Notes under the pieces: model-generated
Database searches by the model: none
What the model was told of the DNA's origin: nothing
Seen by the model: only the letters and a program-made list of their open reading frames with translations
Position numbers and translations under genes: made by a program
Source: an uncultured Leptolyngbyaceae cyanobacterium
GTDB taxonomy: Bacteria > Cyanobacteriota > Cyanobacteriia > Leptolyngbyales > Leptolyngbyaceae
Assembly (NCBI GenBank): GCA_938023035.1
Contig: CALIDI010000009.1
Location: forward strand, 62,001 to 126,000
Direction: 5' to 3'
DNA length: 64,000 nucleotides
Part shown: piece after piece, positions 35,039 through 43,024 of the stretch
Position numbering within the stretch: the first letter of the stretch is position 1
Layout: each line of letters begins with the position of its first letter

Positions 35039-36307
35039 TCAGCTTGCTTCTGGCGTATGCAACAGGGTTTCGACAAAAGCATACATCTCAGCTTCTGGGT
35101 ATCCCTGAATTTGCTGATTCTTTAACTCAATTAACCCCTGGGCCAGCTTCTGCGCCTGCTTTTTATAGGTGTTGTGGGCAGTCAGCAGATCGGTAAAGAC
35201 CTCTTGCTCTACTTGCAGACGACTGGCCTCCTCCGCCAAGGGGGAGGCGTACTCTAAGCTTTCTGCATTAAACCGCAGGAGAAAAACCAACGCCTGGCTC
35301 AATTCTTGCAGGTGTTCTTGCAGTTGACGGGTGTTCAGTTCTAGGCGATCAAAGCCGACGACCCCTTCAATGCGTAGCTCCACAATCGGTTGCGTCGCAG
35401 GCACAAGCTGTCCCGTTTGAATGGCCGTTTGCACTGTTGCGATCGCCGCTGCTACTATTTCCTCCTGGGTTTCTCGCCCTTTTGCGACCAAGCGTAACCG
35501 CAAAATTGCACGTTGTTGATAGGCTTGCTTTAATTCGGCTTGAATGCCTTGCTCATTCAGCGTGACCAGATAGGCTCCTCGGTCATAGCCAGATTCCTCA
35601 ATATTGTTGGCTTCCAGAGAACCAGGGTTGAAAATCCATCCCTCTTCCGCATAGTTTTTGTGAATATGGCCCAAGGCTAAATAATCAACCCCTACTTGTT
35701 TGAGGGGCAGGAGATCGCGATAGCGGAGTGCGCCCTCGTAGCGGGCGATTTGCCCTTCTAGCCCATGGTGAAATAACATCACCGTATAGGCAGGCGGGGT
35801 GGGTAAGCGCCGAATGGCCTCTGCCAGAGTGGCGATCGCCTTGGGAGCCGAAGCGCCATACCACTGGGAACCTAACACCCTAACCCCACAGGCCAGGTCA
35901 ATGTATCCGCCGCGTTTCTCCGCCGCATCCCAGGGACAGTAGATGAGATCTCCAGTCTCGCTGCTAGTCGGTTCTAACAAAAGGAGTAAGCCCCAATCGG
36001 CCAGATAACGTAGCCAACTGGTTTTGACCCCATAGGGACGATTGTCATGATTACCTTCAATGGCCAGCACAGGAATGTGGGCCTCTTGCAACATTTGCAG
36101 GCACACCTGAGCCTGGTTCAAGATGTTGGGTTGCAGGGTACGATGTTCAAATAAGTCGCCAGCAATAACAACAAAGTCAACTGCCTCAGCGATCGCATAG
36201 CGCTCAATCACATCCTGAAAAGCAAAGAAAAAATCCTTGGTTCGCTCTGGATTGTCATATCGGTCATAGCCCAAGTGAATATCGGCAACATGGAGAAATC
36301 GAGGCAT
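35039..36307 (-). CDS. SbcD/Mre11-like DNA repair metallophosphoesterase
   Basis: A 422-residue calcineurin-like phosphoesterase. Metal-binding motifs appear in order: HVADIHLGYD (DXH), VIAGDLFEHR (GDXXE), EGNHDNRP (GNHD), MLFHHGLEG and LGHIHKNY (GHXH). The C-terminal half (about 260-420) is helical, the capping part. In bacteria SbcD works with the SbcC/Rad50 ATPase on DNA ends and hairpins. No sbcC is adjacent, which is common in cyanobacteria. A small hydrophobic reading overlapping its 5' end (36208-36402) is not credible as a gene. Confidence 0.88.
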   Translation of the reverse strand: MPRFLHVADIHLGYDRYDNPERTKDFFFAFQDVIERYAIAEAVDFVVIAGDLFEHRTLQPNILNQAQVCLQMLQEAHIPVLAIEGNHDNRPYGVKTSWLRYLADWGLLLLLEPTSSETGDLIYCPWDAAEKRGGYIDLACGVRVLGSQWYGASAPKAIATLAEAIRRLPTPPAYTVMLFHHGLEGQIARYEGALRYRDLLPLKQVGVDYLALGHIHKNYAEEGWIFNPGSLEANNIEESGYDRGAYLVTLNEQGIQAELKQAYQQRAILRLRLVAKGRETQEEIVAAAIATVQTAIQTGQLVPATQPIVELRIEGVVGFDRLELNTRQLQEHLQELSQALVFLLRFNAESLEYASPLAEEASRLQVEQEVFTDLLTAHNTYKKQAQKLAQGLIELKNQQIQGYPEAEMYAFVETLLHTPEAS

Positions 36308-36699
36308 TGGATAACCAATCTAGTGAACAGGAGCAAAACAGGCAGCAGCAACGTAAAGAGGACAATCAGACTTTTAGCAAAACGCATCCTGCAACGTCGC
36401 AAGACTTAAATTTGCATACAGCTTCTTTGACAGATTATCTCAGAACGCCACTTTATCGCTATGCCTAGGTTGCTGAGTTCATAGAGGTAAAATTCCTGCA
36501 CTCCGACCTCAATCCCGCGGCGATGGCTACACCTGACCCATCGCTCCGACAACCGACGCCCCTCAGACCTCCTCACACTGGGACGTGGAGCATTGAGTCA
36601 AGTTGTAGTGCAACTCGCCACTCATGCTGCCCATCGACTTATTCAGACCACTCGCCTAGCCCCATTGCATCAATGGCCGTTGTCATGAGAAACGTCGCA

Positions 36700-36772
36700 A
36701 CGGCGAGTCAGAAAACCGACCCAGCATTAGCGGTTAAGTATTGGGTTTTGGCCTCAGCTTTCTGACCAAAGC
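36700..36772 (-). repeat. Dispersed intergenic repeat R1, reversed copy
   Basis: Read on the minus strand: GCTTTGGTCAGAAAGCTGAG, then TAATGCTGGGTCGGTTTTCT and GACTCGCCGT. Near-identical layout to the copy at 19891-19963. It lies in the gene-free stretch 36308-36784, twelve bases past the stop of the DUF3747 gene transcribed away from it; the rest of the stretch has no recognisable feature. Confidence 0.7.
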
Positions 36773-36784
36773 GGCCCTTGGCTA

Positions 36785-37612
36785 TCACTCATCAATCACC
36801 ACCGTTGGCACCACATAGTCTCCTGGATTGATTCGCGATGGGGTGGGAGCGGGCCGTGGTGCCGGGGCTGGAGTTGGCGTTACCCTCGGTGGCACTGGCA
36901 GCGGGCGTGGATGGACGGGTGCTGGAGCAGGCAAAGGCCGGGGGCGCTCTGAAGTGGGTGGCAGGGGGCGCACCGGGGCAGGAGTTGCAGGCCGTTCGAC
37001 AGGGGGCAGCGGACGCACCACCGGGGCAGGATTTTCTGGAACCGTAGCGATCGCCACCGCAGACAGGGGTGCATCATTGGTCAGGTAAACATGGCCCAAA
37101 GCCTGACCATTATAAACCCGCTTAGTCATTCGCCAACCTGGATTTAAGAAGAGTTTGGCAAACCCGCGAGTGGTGCCGTAAGCTCGCCCAATTTGTAACT
37201 CCGGCAAATTACGATTCATCGTAGAAACACCCACCAACCGTAATTCTCCCCCACGCTCGACCACACGCAGGCTGTATTGCCAACCCAAATCTTGATCGGC
37301 CATCCGAATCGAATAGCCATTACTATCGATACTGCGACCACAGACACCCGTAAAGTCAAACTGGGTCAACAACGGATCAACAACCGTTGGATAGGAGCCA
37401 CTTTCACGCCAGCAAGAACGCGTATTTGCTATTTGCTCAATAATCAGAAGCTGGTGCTGGCTACCATTGGCGTAGGGAGAAGCCACCGCGACAAAGCGAC
37501 TGGGATCAACCTCCACCTTGCTAAATAGGGTCGCTGCCTGGGCCAGTGGAAAAACATTCACAGAACTGAGGGAAACCGTTGCCAATGCAACCAAAACTGA
37601 TTTCAGATTCAT
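36785..37612 (-). CDS. DUF3747 family secreted protein
   Basis: A 275-residue exported protein. The ATG at 37612 gives a signal peptide MNLKSVLVALATVSLSSVNV ending near AQA. The mature domain (residues 26-170) shows FSKVEVDPSRFVAVASPY, RSCWRESGSYPTVVDPLLTQ, FDFTGVCGRSIDSNGYSIRM and FLNPGWRMTKRVYNG, which match cyanobacterial DUF3747 proteins of unknown function. Two cysteines may form a disulfide. The C-terminal 90 residues are rich in proline with PVRPLPP-type repeats. A reading from 37765 adds 51 residues before the signal peptide and is unlikely. It is divergent from trmFO. Confidence 0.82.
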   Translation of the reverse strand: MNLKSVLVALATVSLSSVNVFPLAQAATLFSKVEVDPSRFVAVASPYANGSQHQLLIIEQIANTRSCWRESGSYPTVVDPLLTQFDFTGVCGRSIDSNGYSIRMADQDLGWQYSLRVVERGGELRLVGVSTMNRNLPELQIGRAYGTTRGFAKLFLNPGWRMTKRVYNGQALGHVYLTNDAPLSAVAIATVPENPAPVVRPLPPVERPATPAPVRPLPPTSERPRPLPAPAPVHPRPLPVPPRVTPTPAPAPRPAPTPSRINPGDYVVPTVVIDE

Positions 37613-37980
37613 TGCTTTCAGTGTGTTGGTTAAAGGACTAGACAATCTCGCAGGGGGCAACCTGGAAGTGTCTACCTTTGCCTGTCCACCCTGTCCAGCA
37701 AACAGTCCGGATGATTTCTGATTGCGTGTGGCAGTTTCACAGTTGGTCACAAAAAAATATCTCAAATCCTTACATATCAGGCTCTTTCAGGAACTTTTAG
37801 ACACTCCCTGTGGTCAAGACCAGGCTTCACTCTTCTCTCGACAGAAATCATAGATTGGCACATCCGACAGCATCTACAGACCGGTATTGAATGTCTGTGC
37901 CTCGCGCGCTCTTTTTGCCCTTCGCCCTCTTCTCTCAGTACAACGCGCTATTCTAGGGTTGCAACAATTCACCCAAATTC
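37613..37980. other. Gene-free stretch between DUF3747 gene and trmFO
   Basis: Divergent promoter region. I see no hairpin with a T-run, no small gene with a good start, and no repeat shared with other stretches. Confidence 0.4.
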
Positions 37981-39369
37981 ATGACTGAGCAGCAACCCAT
38001 CCATGTCATTGGCGGTGGCCTGGCAGGCACCGAGGCAGCCTGGCAAATCGCCCAGGTAGGAATTCCTGTGATTTTGCATGAAATGCGGGATCTGGCCGCG
38101 TCACGCCTTAGCCCTGCCCACCATACCGACCAACTGGCCGAGCTGGTGTGCAGCAATTCTTTTGGGGCGATGGCGAGCGATCGCGCCTCTGGCTTACTCC
38201 ATGAAGAATTGCGGCATCTCGGCTCCATCATTATTCATACCGCAGATGCCCACGCTGTCCCAGCGGGGGGTGCCCTTGCCGTGGATCGGGGCCATTTTAG
38301 CCAGGCCCTGACCCAAACCCTCTCCAACCATCCCCTAATTGAGTTATGCCGAGATGAGGTGACCCACCTTCCCCCCGAAGGGATTGTCGTCCTCACGAGT
38401 GGCCCCCTGACCAGTCCAGCCCTGGCCGACTCCCTGCGGCAGTTCACCGGCATGGAATACATGAGCTTTTTTGACGCAGCCAGCCCTATTGTCGTGGGAG
38501 AGTCGATTAACTACGAGGTTGCTTTTCTCGCCTCCCGTTATGACAAAGGCGAAGCAGCTTACCTCAACTGTCCCATGACCAAGGCGGAATATCTCCACTT
38601 TTGGCAAGCGCTATGTCAGGCCGAGCAGGCAGAACTGAAGGACTTTGAGCGAGAAACTGCCAAGTTTTTTGAAGCCTGCCTGCCCATCGAAGAGATGGCA
38701 CGTCGAGGTGAAGAGACGATGCGCTACGGGCCGCTCAAGCCGGTCGGCCTGTTTGACCCGCGCCACGGCAATCATAAAGACCCGGCCAATCGAGATAAAC
38801 GCCCCTACGCCGTGGTGCAGTTACGCCAAGAGGATAAGGCTGGCCAATTGTGGAACATGGTAGGCTTTCAAACTAATCTTCGCTGGGGTGAACAAAAGCG
38901 AGTCTTTCGCTTGATTCCCGGCCTGGAAAATGCCGAGTTTGTGCGCATGGGGGTGATGCATCGCAACACCTTTATCAATGCTCCAGAACTGCTCTGGCCC
39001 ACCCTGCAATTTAAGCAGCGGTCAACTCTACTGGCGGCTGGTCAATTGGTCGGAACCGAGGGCTATACAGCAGCTACGGCTGGGGGTTGGTTAGCGGGCA
39101 CCAACGCGGCTCGCCTGGTGTTAGGCCAACCCCCGCTGACCCTGCCTGTTACAACGATGATGGGAGCTTTGTTTGATTTTATTAGCTCAGCGGCCCCCAA
39201 ACACTTTCAACCGATGCCACCAAACTTTGGGATTTTGCCAGAGTTGCCCTACCGGGTTCGCAACAAGCAAGAACGCTACGGGCAATATCGCGATCGCGCC
39301 CTAGCTGACCTGCATCACTGGCAACAGCAAAACCAATTGACGCCTCTTAGGGCTAGAATTGCCGGATGA
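37981..39369 (+). CDS. trmFO: Methylenetetrahydrofolate-tRNA (uracil-54-C5-)-methyltransferase TrmFO
   Basis: A 462-residue flavoprotein that makes ribothymidine at position 54 of tRNA using methylene-tetrahydrofolate as carbon donor. The FAD-binding N-terminus [17 protein letters not shown] is the GidA-family Rossmann motif. The two catalytic cysteines seen in Bacillus TrmFO have counterparts in [11 protein letters not shown] and [31 protein letters not shown] is a conserved C-terminal block. Monocistronic; length as expected. Confidence 0.95.
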   Translation: MTEQQPIHVIGGGLAGTEAAWQIAQVGIPVILHEMRDLAASRLSPAHHTDQLAELVCSNSFGAMASDRASGLLHEELRHLGSIIIHTADAHAVPAGGALAVDRGHFSQALTQTLSNHPLIELCRDEVTHLPPEGIVVLTSGPLTSPALADSLRQFTGMEYMSFFDAASPIVVGESINYEVAFLASRYDKGEAAYLNCPMTKAEYLHFWQALCQAEQAELKDFERETAKFFEACLPIEEMARRGEETMRYGPLKPVGLFDPRHGNHKDPANRDKRPYAVVQLRQEDKAGQLWNMVGFQTNLRWGEQKRVFRLIPGLENAEFVRMGVMHRNTFINAPELLWPTLQFKQRSTLLAAGQLVGTEGYTAATAGGWLAGTNAARLVLGQPPLTLPVTTMMGALFDFISSAAPKHFQPMPPNFGILPELPYRVRNKQERYGQYRDRALADLHHWQQQNQLTPLRARIAG

Positions 39370-39916
39370 TCTTCAATTTTGCGGCAGTCTCCCCCTTAGG
39401 ACTATAGATTAAAGTCGTCTAGAAATAAGCGCCAAAACCCTTAAAAGCTTTGTAAATCCCGAACTCGGGTAGATAGCCCCACAGATTTCTATAAAGTACT
39501 CCGATTTAGGTGTGATGCAGGCAATATTTCAGTATACATCCTCTCAGAGGATGTGATGTACAACCCTGATTCTGCCTAAAGACCCTGCTGCGGAGTGTTA
39601 AGCGGAATTGGATGCAGCTCATGCTGCAAGTTGCCCCACCCTGTGGGAAGAGCAAAGCTCCTACATCCCCCTGCTTGTCCGTCAGGGCTATCCTCCTTCG
39701 CCCATTTGGTGAGAAAGAGAGCCGGGTTAAGTTCCCTTTGCCTCCTTGCGAGAGACTTAAGGTATAGCTTGCTTCCCGCAGGGTAGGTTACGAAACTGGG
39801 ATGCACTCGGCGGAATTTAGAAAGAAAAGTCAGTACGAGCAGTAGTTATCCTAGCTGTGAACTTGGGAACTCTAGTTGCCAAAAGTACAACTTCGCAGTT
39901 ATGAGGTTACAAGCTT
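39370..39916. other. Long gene-free stretch with a perfect palindrome
   Basis: No credible gene. ACATCCTCT (39536-39544) and AGAGGATGT (39546-39554) form a 19-base palindrome with a single central base. The segment 39600-39790 has minus-strand readings of up to 76 codons (PAGSKLYLKSLARRQRELNP) without homology I recognise; it may be decayed mobile DNA, in keeping with the broken genes that follow. Confidence 0.45.
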
Positions 39917-40626
39917 ATGTGGGGGAAAGTCATATTAGGCGGTGTTGGTGCAGTTCTGGGCGGATCAATTGGTGCAGGTATTGGTGTTGCGCTTGGAGAT
40001 GCACTTTTCGATTCTTCCCCTGCTCTGCAAGCAGATAGCAATGATTTATCTGACAGCAACGACGAACCATCTTAGGAAGAACAAATAGGAGTTGCTTACT
40101 TTGTTTGCCTGTTCGCAAGTCTAGGAAAAATTGCAAAAGCTAATGGACAAGTGACGAAAGAAGAAATTCAGAGAATTGAAGAATTCATAAAAGAAATGAT
40201 GTAAGTGTAAGCGAGTATCTCCACCAACTTGCTGAAATTATCCATTATGATCCAGAAATAGGCAGCTCATTTTTCGCACTTTTATGTGGTATTGCGTCTG
40301 CGGATGGTGATGTCTCAGATAGAGAAAGAGTGATGCTGCTTGAAGCAGAAAGTATTCTTCGGCTACAACCTGGAACAATCGATAGCTTCGTAAAAGCTAA
40401 GATGAGTTTACAGAAAGCCTATGAGCTTCTAGGCTGCGATGAAGCCATGAGTGACTCGGATGTCAAACATGCCTATCGCAAAAAATGTATGGATTTCCAT
40501 CCAGATCGGTCAAATCATTATGGACTTCCTCCAGAATTTATTAAATTTTTAAATGAGCAGATGATGCAACTTCATGATGCCTATGAGATCATTTGTAACT
40601 CACGTAGTCGTGCGTTAATCGAATAG
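39917..40626 (+). pseudogene. Broken DjlA-like protein (membrane segment, TerB, DnaJ)
   Basis: ATG 39917 opens MWGKVILGGVGAVLGGSIGA, a glycine-rich membrane segment as in DjlA. After DSSPALQADSNDLSDSNDEPS comes a TAG (40073-40075). The same frame then continues EEQIGVAYFVCLFASLGKIA and KANGQVTKEEIQRIEEF, the first half of a TerB-like domain, to TAA at 40202. One base out of frame the protein resumes DVSVSEYLHQLAEII and GSSFFALLCGIASADGDVSD, then a J-domain AYELLGCDEAMSDSDVKHAY with YRKKCMDFHPDRS, keeping the HPD motif. So one amber codon plus one frameshift break a roughly 236-codon gene. Intact DjlA is a membrane J-protein that recruits DnaK. The open part 40330-40626 might still give a J-domain fragment. 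Confidence 0.85.
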
Positions 40627-40659
40627 CAATCTGCACTTTCACTCTTTAACTAAGGGCTT

Positions 40660-41362
40660 ATGTTGAAACGACATCGTCGGGCAGGCCAAAACATACGTGA
40701 ACTGGAACTCAAAAGGCGAATACGGGCAATCTACTCTTTTGCCTTAGCAGTGTTGGTCGGTTGCTTGCCATTTATCTTGATTAGGTTGTTTGAGCCAGTC
40801 CTCAGCTCTTTGAATGCCTCACTTCCGCTTCAAAAACAGCTTTCGCTCCGCTTTCCCCCGATCTTTATATGTATTCTTCTTAGTTCTTGCCTTGTTGCTA
40901 GTCGCTAATGGGGTGTATTACTGGAAACGGGCAGCTCATGCTGCCCAGGGTGCTAAAGGAGAAGAAGATACTGGTAGGGAGTTGTCTCAACTTGAGTACG
41001 AAGGATGGCCTATCAAGTTTGGTATGCGTTTAGGCTATAGACTCGGTGACGCTGATATTGTGTGTATCTCACCTAAAGGCAAGGCATCTGTGATCGATGT
41101 TAAATCGCACAAAGGTGAGGTGGTGGTTGATGGCGAACGGCTTCATCGTCGCATGGGAAAAACCAATTACCCGTTTGAAAAAGACTTTATCGATCAAGGG
41201 ATGAAGCCAGCTTTGTAGGTAAGGAAGCAAAAGGGTCTAAAATTTGTGACTCCAATCCTAGCGTTTTCTGAAGCCAAGGTATCCGTACCCTCTAACAGAT
41301 TGCGTCAGGTGTATGTAGTTGAAAAATCCAGATTGGCGTCCCTCCCGAAGTCCTTAGGCTAG
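40660..41362 (+). pseudogene. Broken NERD-domain (nuclease-related) membrane protein
   Basis: Starts 33 bases after the DjlA-like gene. ATG 40660 gives MLKRHRRAGQNIRELELKRR and a membrane helix; the frame changes at a C5 run near 40855-40859, after which SLYVFFLVLALLLVANGVYYW forms a second helix. The NERD domain follows: GAKGEEDTGRELSQLEYEGW, GDADIVCISPKGKASVIDVK, SHKGEVVVDGERLHRR. A TAG at 41216-41218 interrupts it, but the same frame continues VRKQKGLKFVTPILAFSEAK, VSVPSNRLRQVYVVEKSRL and stops at 41360-41362. Removing one C and reading CAG for TAG would restore about 233 residues. NERD is thought to be a PD-(D/E)XK-like nuclease fold. Two adjacent disrupted genes argue for real decay. Confidence 0.82.
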
Positions 41363-41419
41363 TGTATTGTCACAGCATAGTTTTAGGGTAAGCAGAGGTG
41401 AGTTTACAGCGAGTATCAC

Positions 41420-41725
41420 CAATCCTCATCTGCTAATCAACCCCGCGTTGCCTGTTGTTCCTATCCGTTGACCAAGCTGCTGCTGCCTTTGTAGGGCCTC
41501 AGTATCACCAAAACGTTGGTCTGCAACACACTGGCGCGTAAGTGAACTCAACTCATTTGCAGCAGTGTTGAGCCAACTGCCATGCTTAGGGATATAACAA
41601 AACTGAAGGTGCTGCACGAACTGGACGTACTTTGTGAGGCTCAAAGACCTTGTAGAAAGCCCCTTTGGTGTCGGTTTTGAGTTGGTCGCAAACCAGAACG
41701 ACCACTCGGGACGCTGCATTGGTCT
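41420..41725 (-). mobile_element. IS630-family transposase remnant
   Basis: On the minus strand the segment holds LVCDQLKTDTKGAFYKVFEP in one frame (second catalytic Asp region) and LQFCYIPKHGSWLNTAANEL then SSLTRQCVADQRFGDTEALQ in another (the final Glu region), the C-terminal third of an IS630 transposase. A frameshift separates them and the N-terminal part is missing. The remnant follows the broken NERD gene directly. Downstream, ATTTGGGAAGT is repeated 15 bases apart near 41825; nothing else is recognised up to 41911. Confidence 0.78.
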
Positions 41726-41911
41726 CACCTGATTTTATATTCTCATTCTGCAACGCCTGCTAGCTTACTCCCGATTGTTTCTCCCTAAAAAGAGCTGATT
41801 CCCTTCAGGAATTAGGCCATCCATTTGGGAAGTATGAAATTTGGGAAGTTTGAGTTAGTGCAAAGAACTGAGGAGATTTCCAATAAGAACAATACCAAAG
41901 CCAATAGCAGG

Positions 41912-42982
41912 TTAGCGCTCTACCAGGGAACCCCCGCAGGAGCTACCGGCCCCGGCGGTGCAGCCAAAGCAGTGACGTCTGGTCACAATCTGCCGCTGAG
42001 ACCAGAGGGCTGGGTCAAAGTTACGAATATGGGGGCGATTGCCCTGGGGATAGCGGAGTTCTAAATCCAGCATTTGGTTAAAGTCGCAGTCAAACAACCT
42101 CCCATCCCAACCGACGGAGAGTGTGTTTCGACACATCAATCCGCTGATAGTGGCCGGGTTAAAAGCATTTACCAGTCGCTCCATGTAGGCTTGCAGATTC
42201 CCAGATTGTTCTAGCCACTCGAGGTAACGGGCGATCGGCATGTTATTGAGGGTAATCAGGCGATCGAAGGTAATCCCATGATTTTTGAGTAAGCCGCTTT
42301 TCCATTCCCGTTCTAGCTGCTGCTGATTGGCGGCCAGAAACGCCCCTACGGGATTACTCACCAGGGTAAGCACCCGATGCGGAGAACCCTGCCCATAGCC
42401 GACGGCATTTAAGCGTTTGAGCGCTGCGATGGACTGCTCAAAGGTGCCATCTCCCCGTTGGGCATCGGTATTGCGCCGACGGTAGTGGGGCAGAGAACAA
42501 ACGACTTCGACTCCCCGCTCCGCAAACCAGGCTGGCAGATCAGTCATTGTCGGGAGCAGGAGCACCGTCAAGTTACAACGGTCAATCACATGCTTGCCGC
42601 GGGCAACGCACTGATCGACCAGATAACGAAAGTGGGGGTTGAGTTCGGGTGCACCACCTGTCAGATCAACTGTATGGGCGGTGGTGCGATCCAGGGCCTG
42701 TAAGCAAGCTTCGATGGTTTCTCGATCCATGGATTCTTTGCGGTCTGGGCCAGCATCTACATGGCAGTGACGGCAGCTCATGTTACACAACTTACCGAGA
42801 TTGATCTGAAAAATATCCAACTGGGCAGGTGTCAATGGCTGCCAGCCATAACGCTCTAGGATGGTGTCAAAATTTTCCTGGGACAAGATGAGGGCATCCA
42901 GGGTATCAATTTGAGCTTGTGTTGTGGCTAAGAGGGCATGGCGCGATCGCAGGGAAGGCGTTGCCTTTGGGCTAGTTACCAT
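41912..42982 (-). CDS. arsS: Arsenosugar-biosynthesis radical SAM protein ArsS
   Basis: A 356-residue radical SAM enzyme thought to transfer a deoxyadenosyl group to methylated arsenic on the way to arsenosugars. The 4Fe-4S motif is GKLCNMSCRHCHVDAGP (CX3CX2C). VDLTGGAPELNPHFRYLVDQ follows. The C-terminal half has a SPASM-like region with MCRNTLSVGWDGRLFDCDFN and the terminal HCFGCTAGAGSSCGGSL. It is the last gene of the arsenic operon, 42 bases after the flavin reductase gene. A link to arsM three genes upstream strongly supports the name. Confidence 0.9.
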   Translation of the reverse strand: MVTSPKATPSLRSRHALLATTQAQIDTLDALILSQENFDTILERYGWQPLTPAQLDIFQINLGKLCNMSCRHCHVDAGPDRKESMDRETIEACLQALDRTTAHTVDLTGGAPELNPHFRYLVDQCVARGKHVIDRCNLTVLLLPTMTDLPAWFAERGVEVVCSLPHYRRRNTDAQRGDGTFEQSIAALKRLNAVGYGQGSPHRVLTLVSNPVGAFLAANQQQLEREWKSGLLKNHGITFDRLITLNNMPIARYLEWLEQSGNLQAYMERLVNAFNPATISGLMCRNTLSVGWDGRLFDCDFNQMLDLELRYPQGNRPHIRNFDPALWSQRQIVTRRHCFGCTAGAGSSCGGSLVER

Positions 42983-43024
42983 GGGTATATCATGATCTCA
43001 ACAAACAACAAAAAAGCAAAAATA

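Noticed and set aside
34748-35196. Plus-strand readings of 90-109 codons before and into the SbcD gene
   Set aside because: They overlap hairpins and the end of a firm gene on the other strand and have no family resemblance.
36208-36402. Small hydrophobic reading overlapping the 5' end of the SbcD gene
   Set aside because: It runs antiparallel in none and overlaps a firm gene in another frame; only its first part is hydrophobic and there is no conserved tail.
39576-39806. 76-codon minus-strand reading
   Set aside because: Composition and lack of homology suggest chance or remnant DNA; no ribosome binding site.
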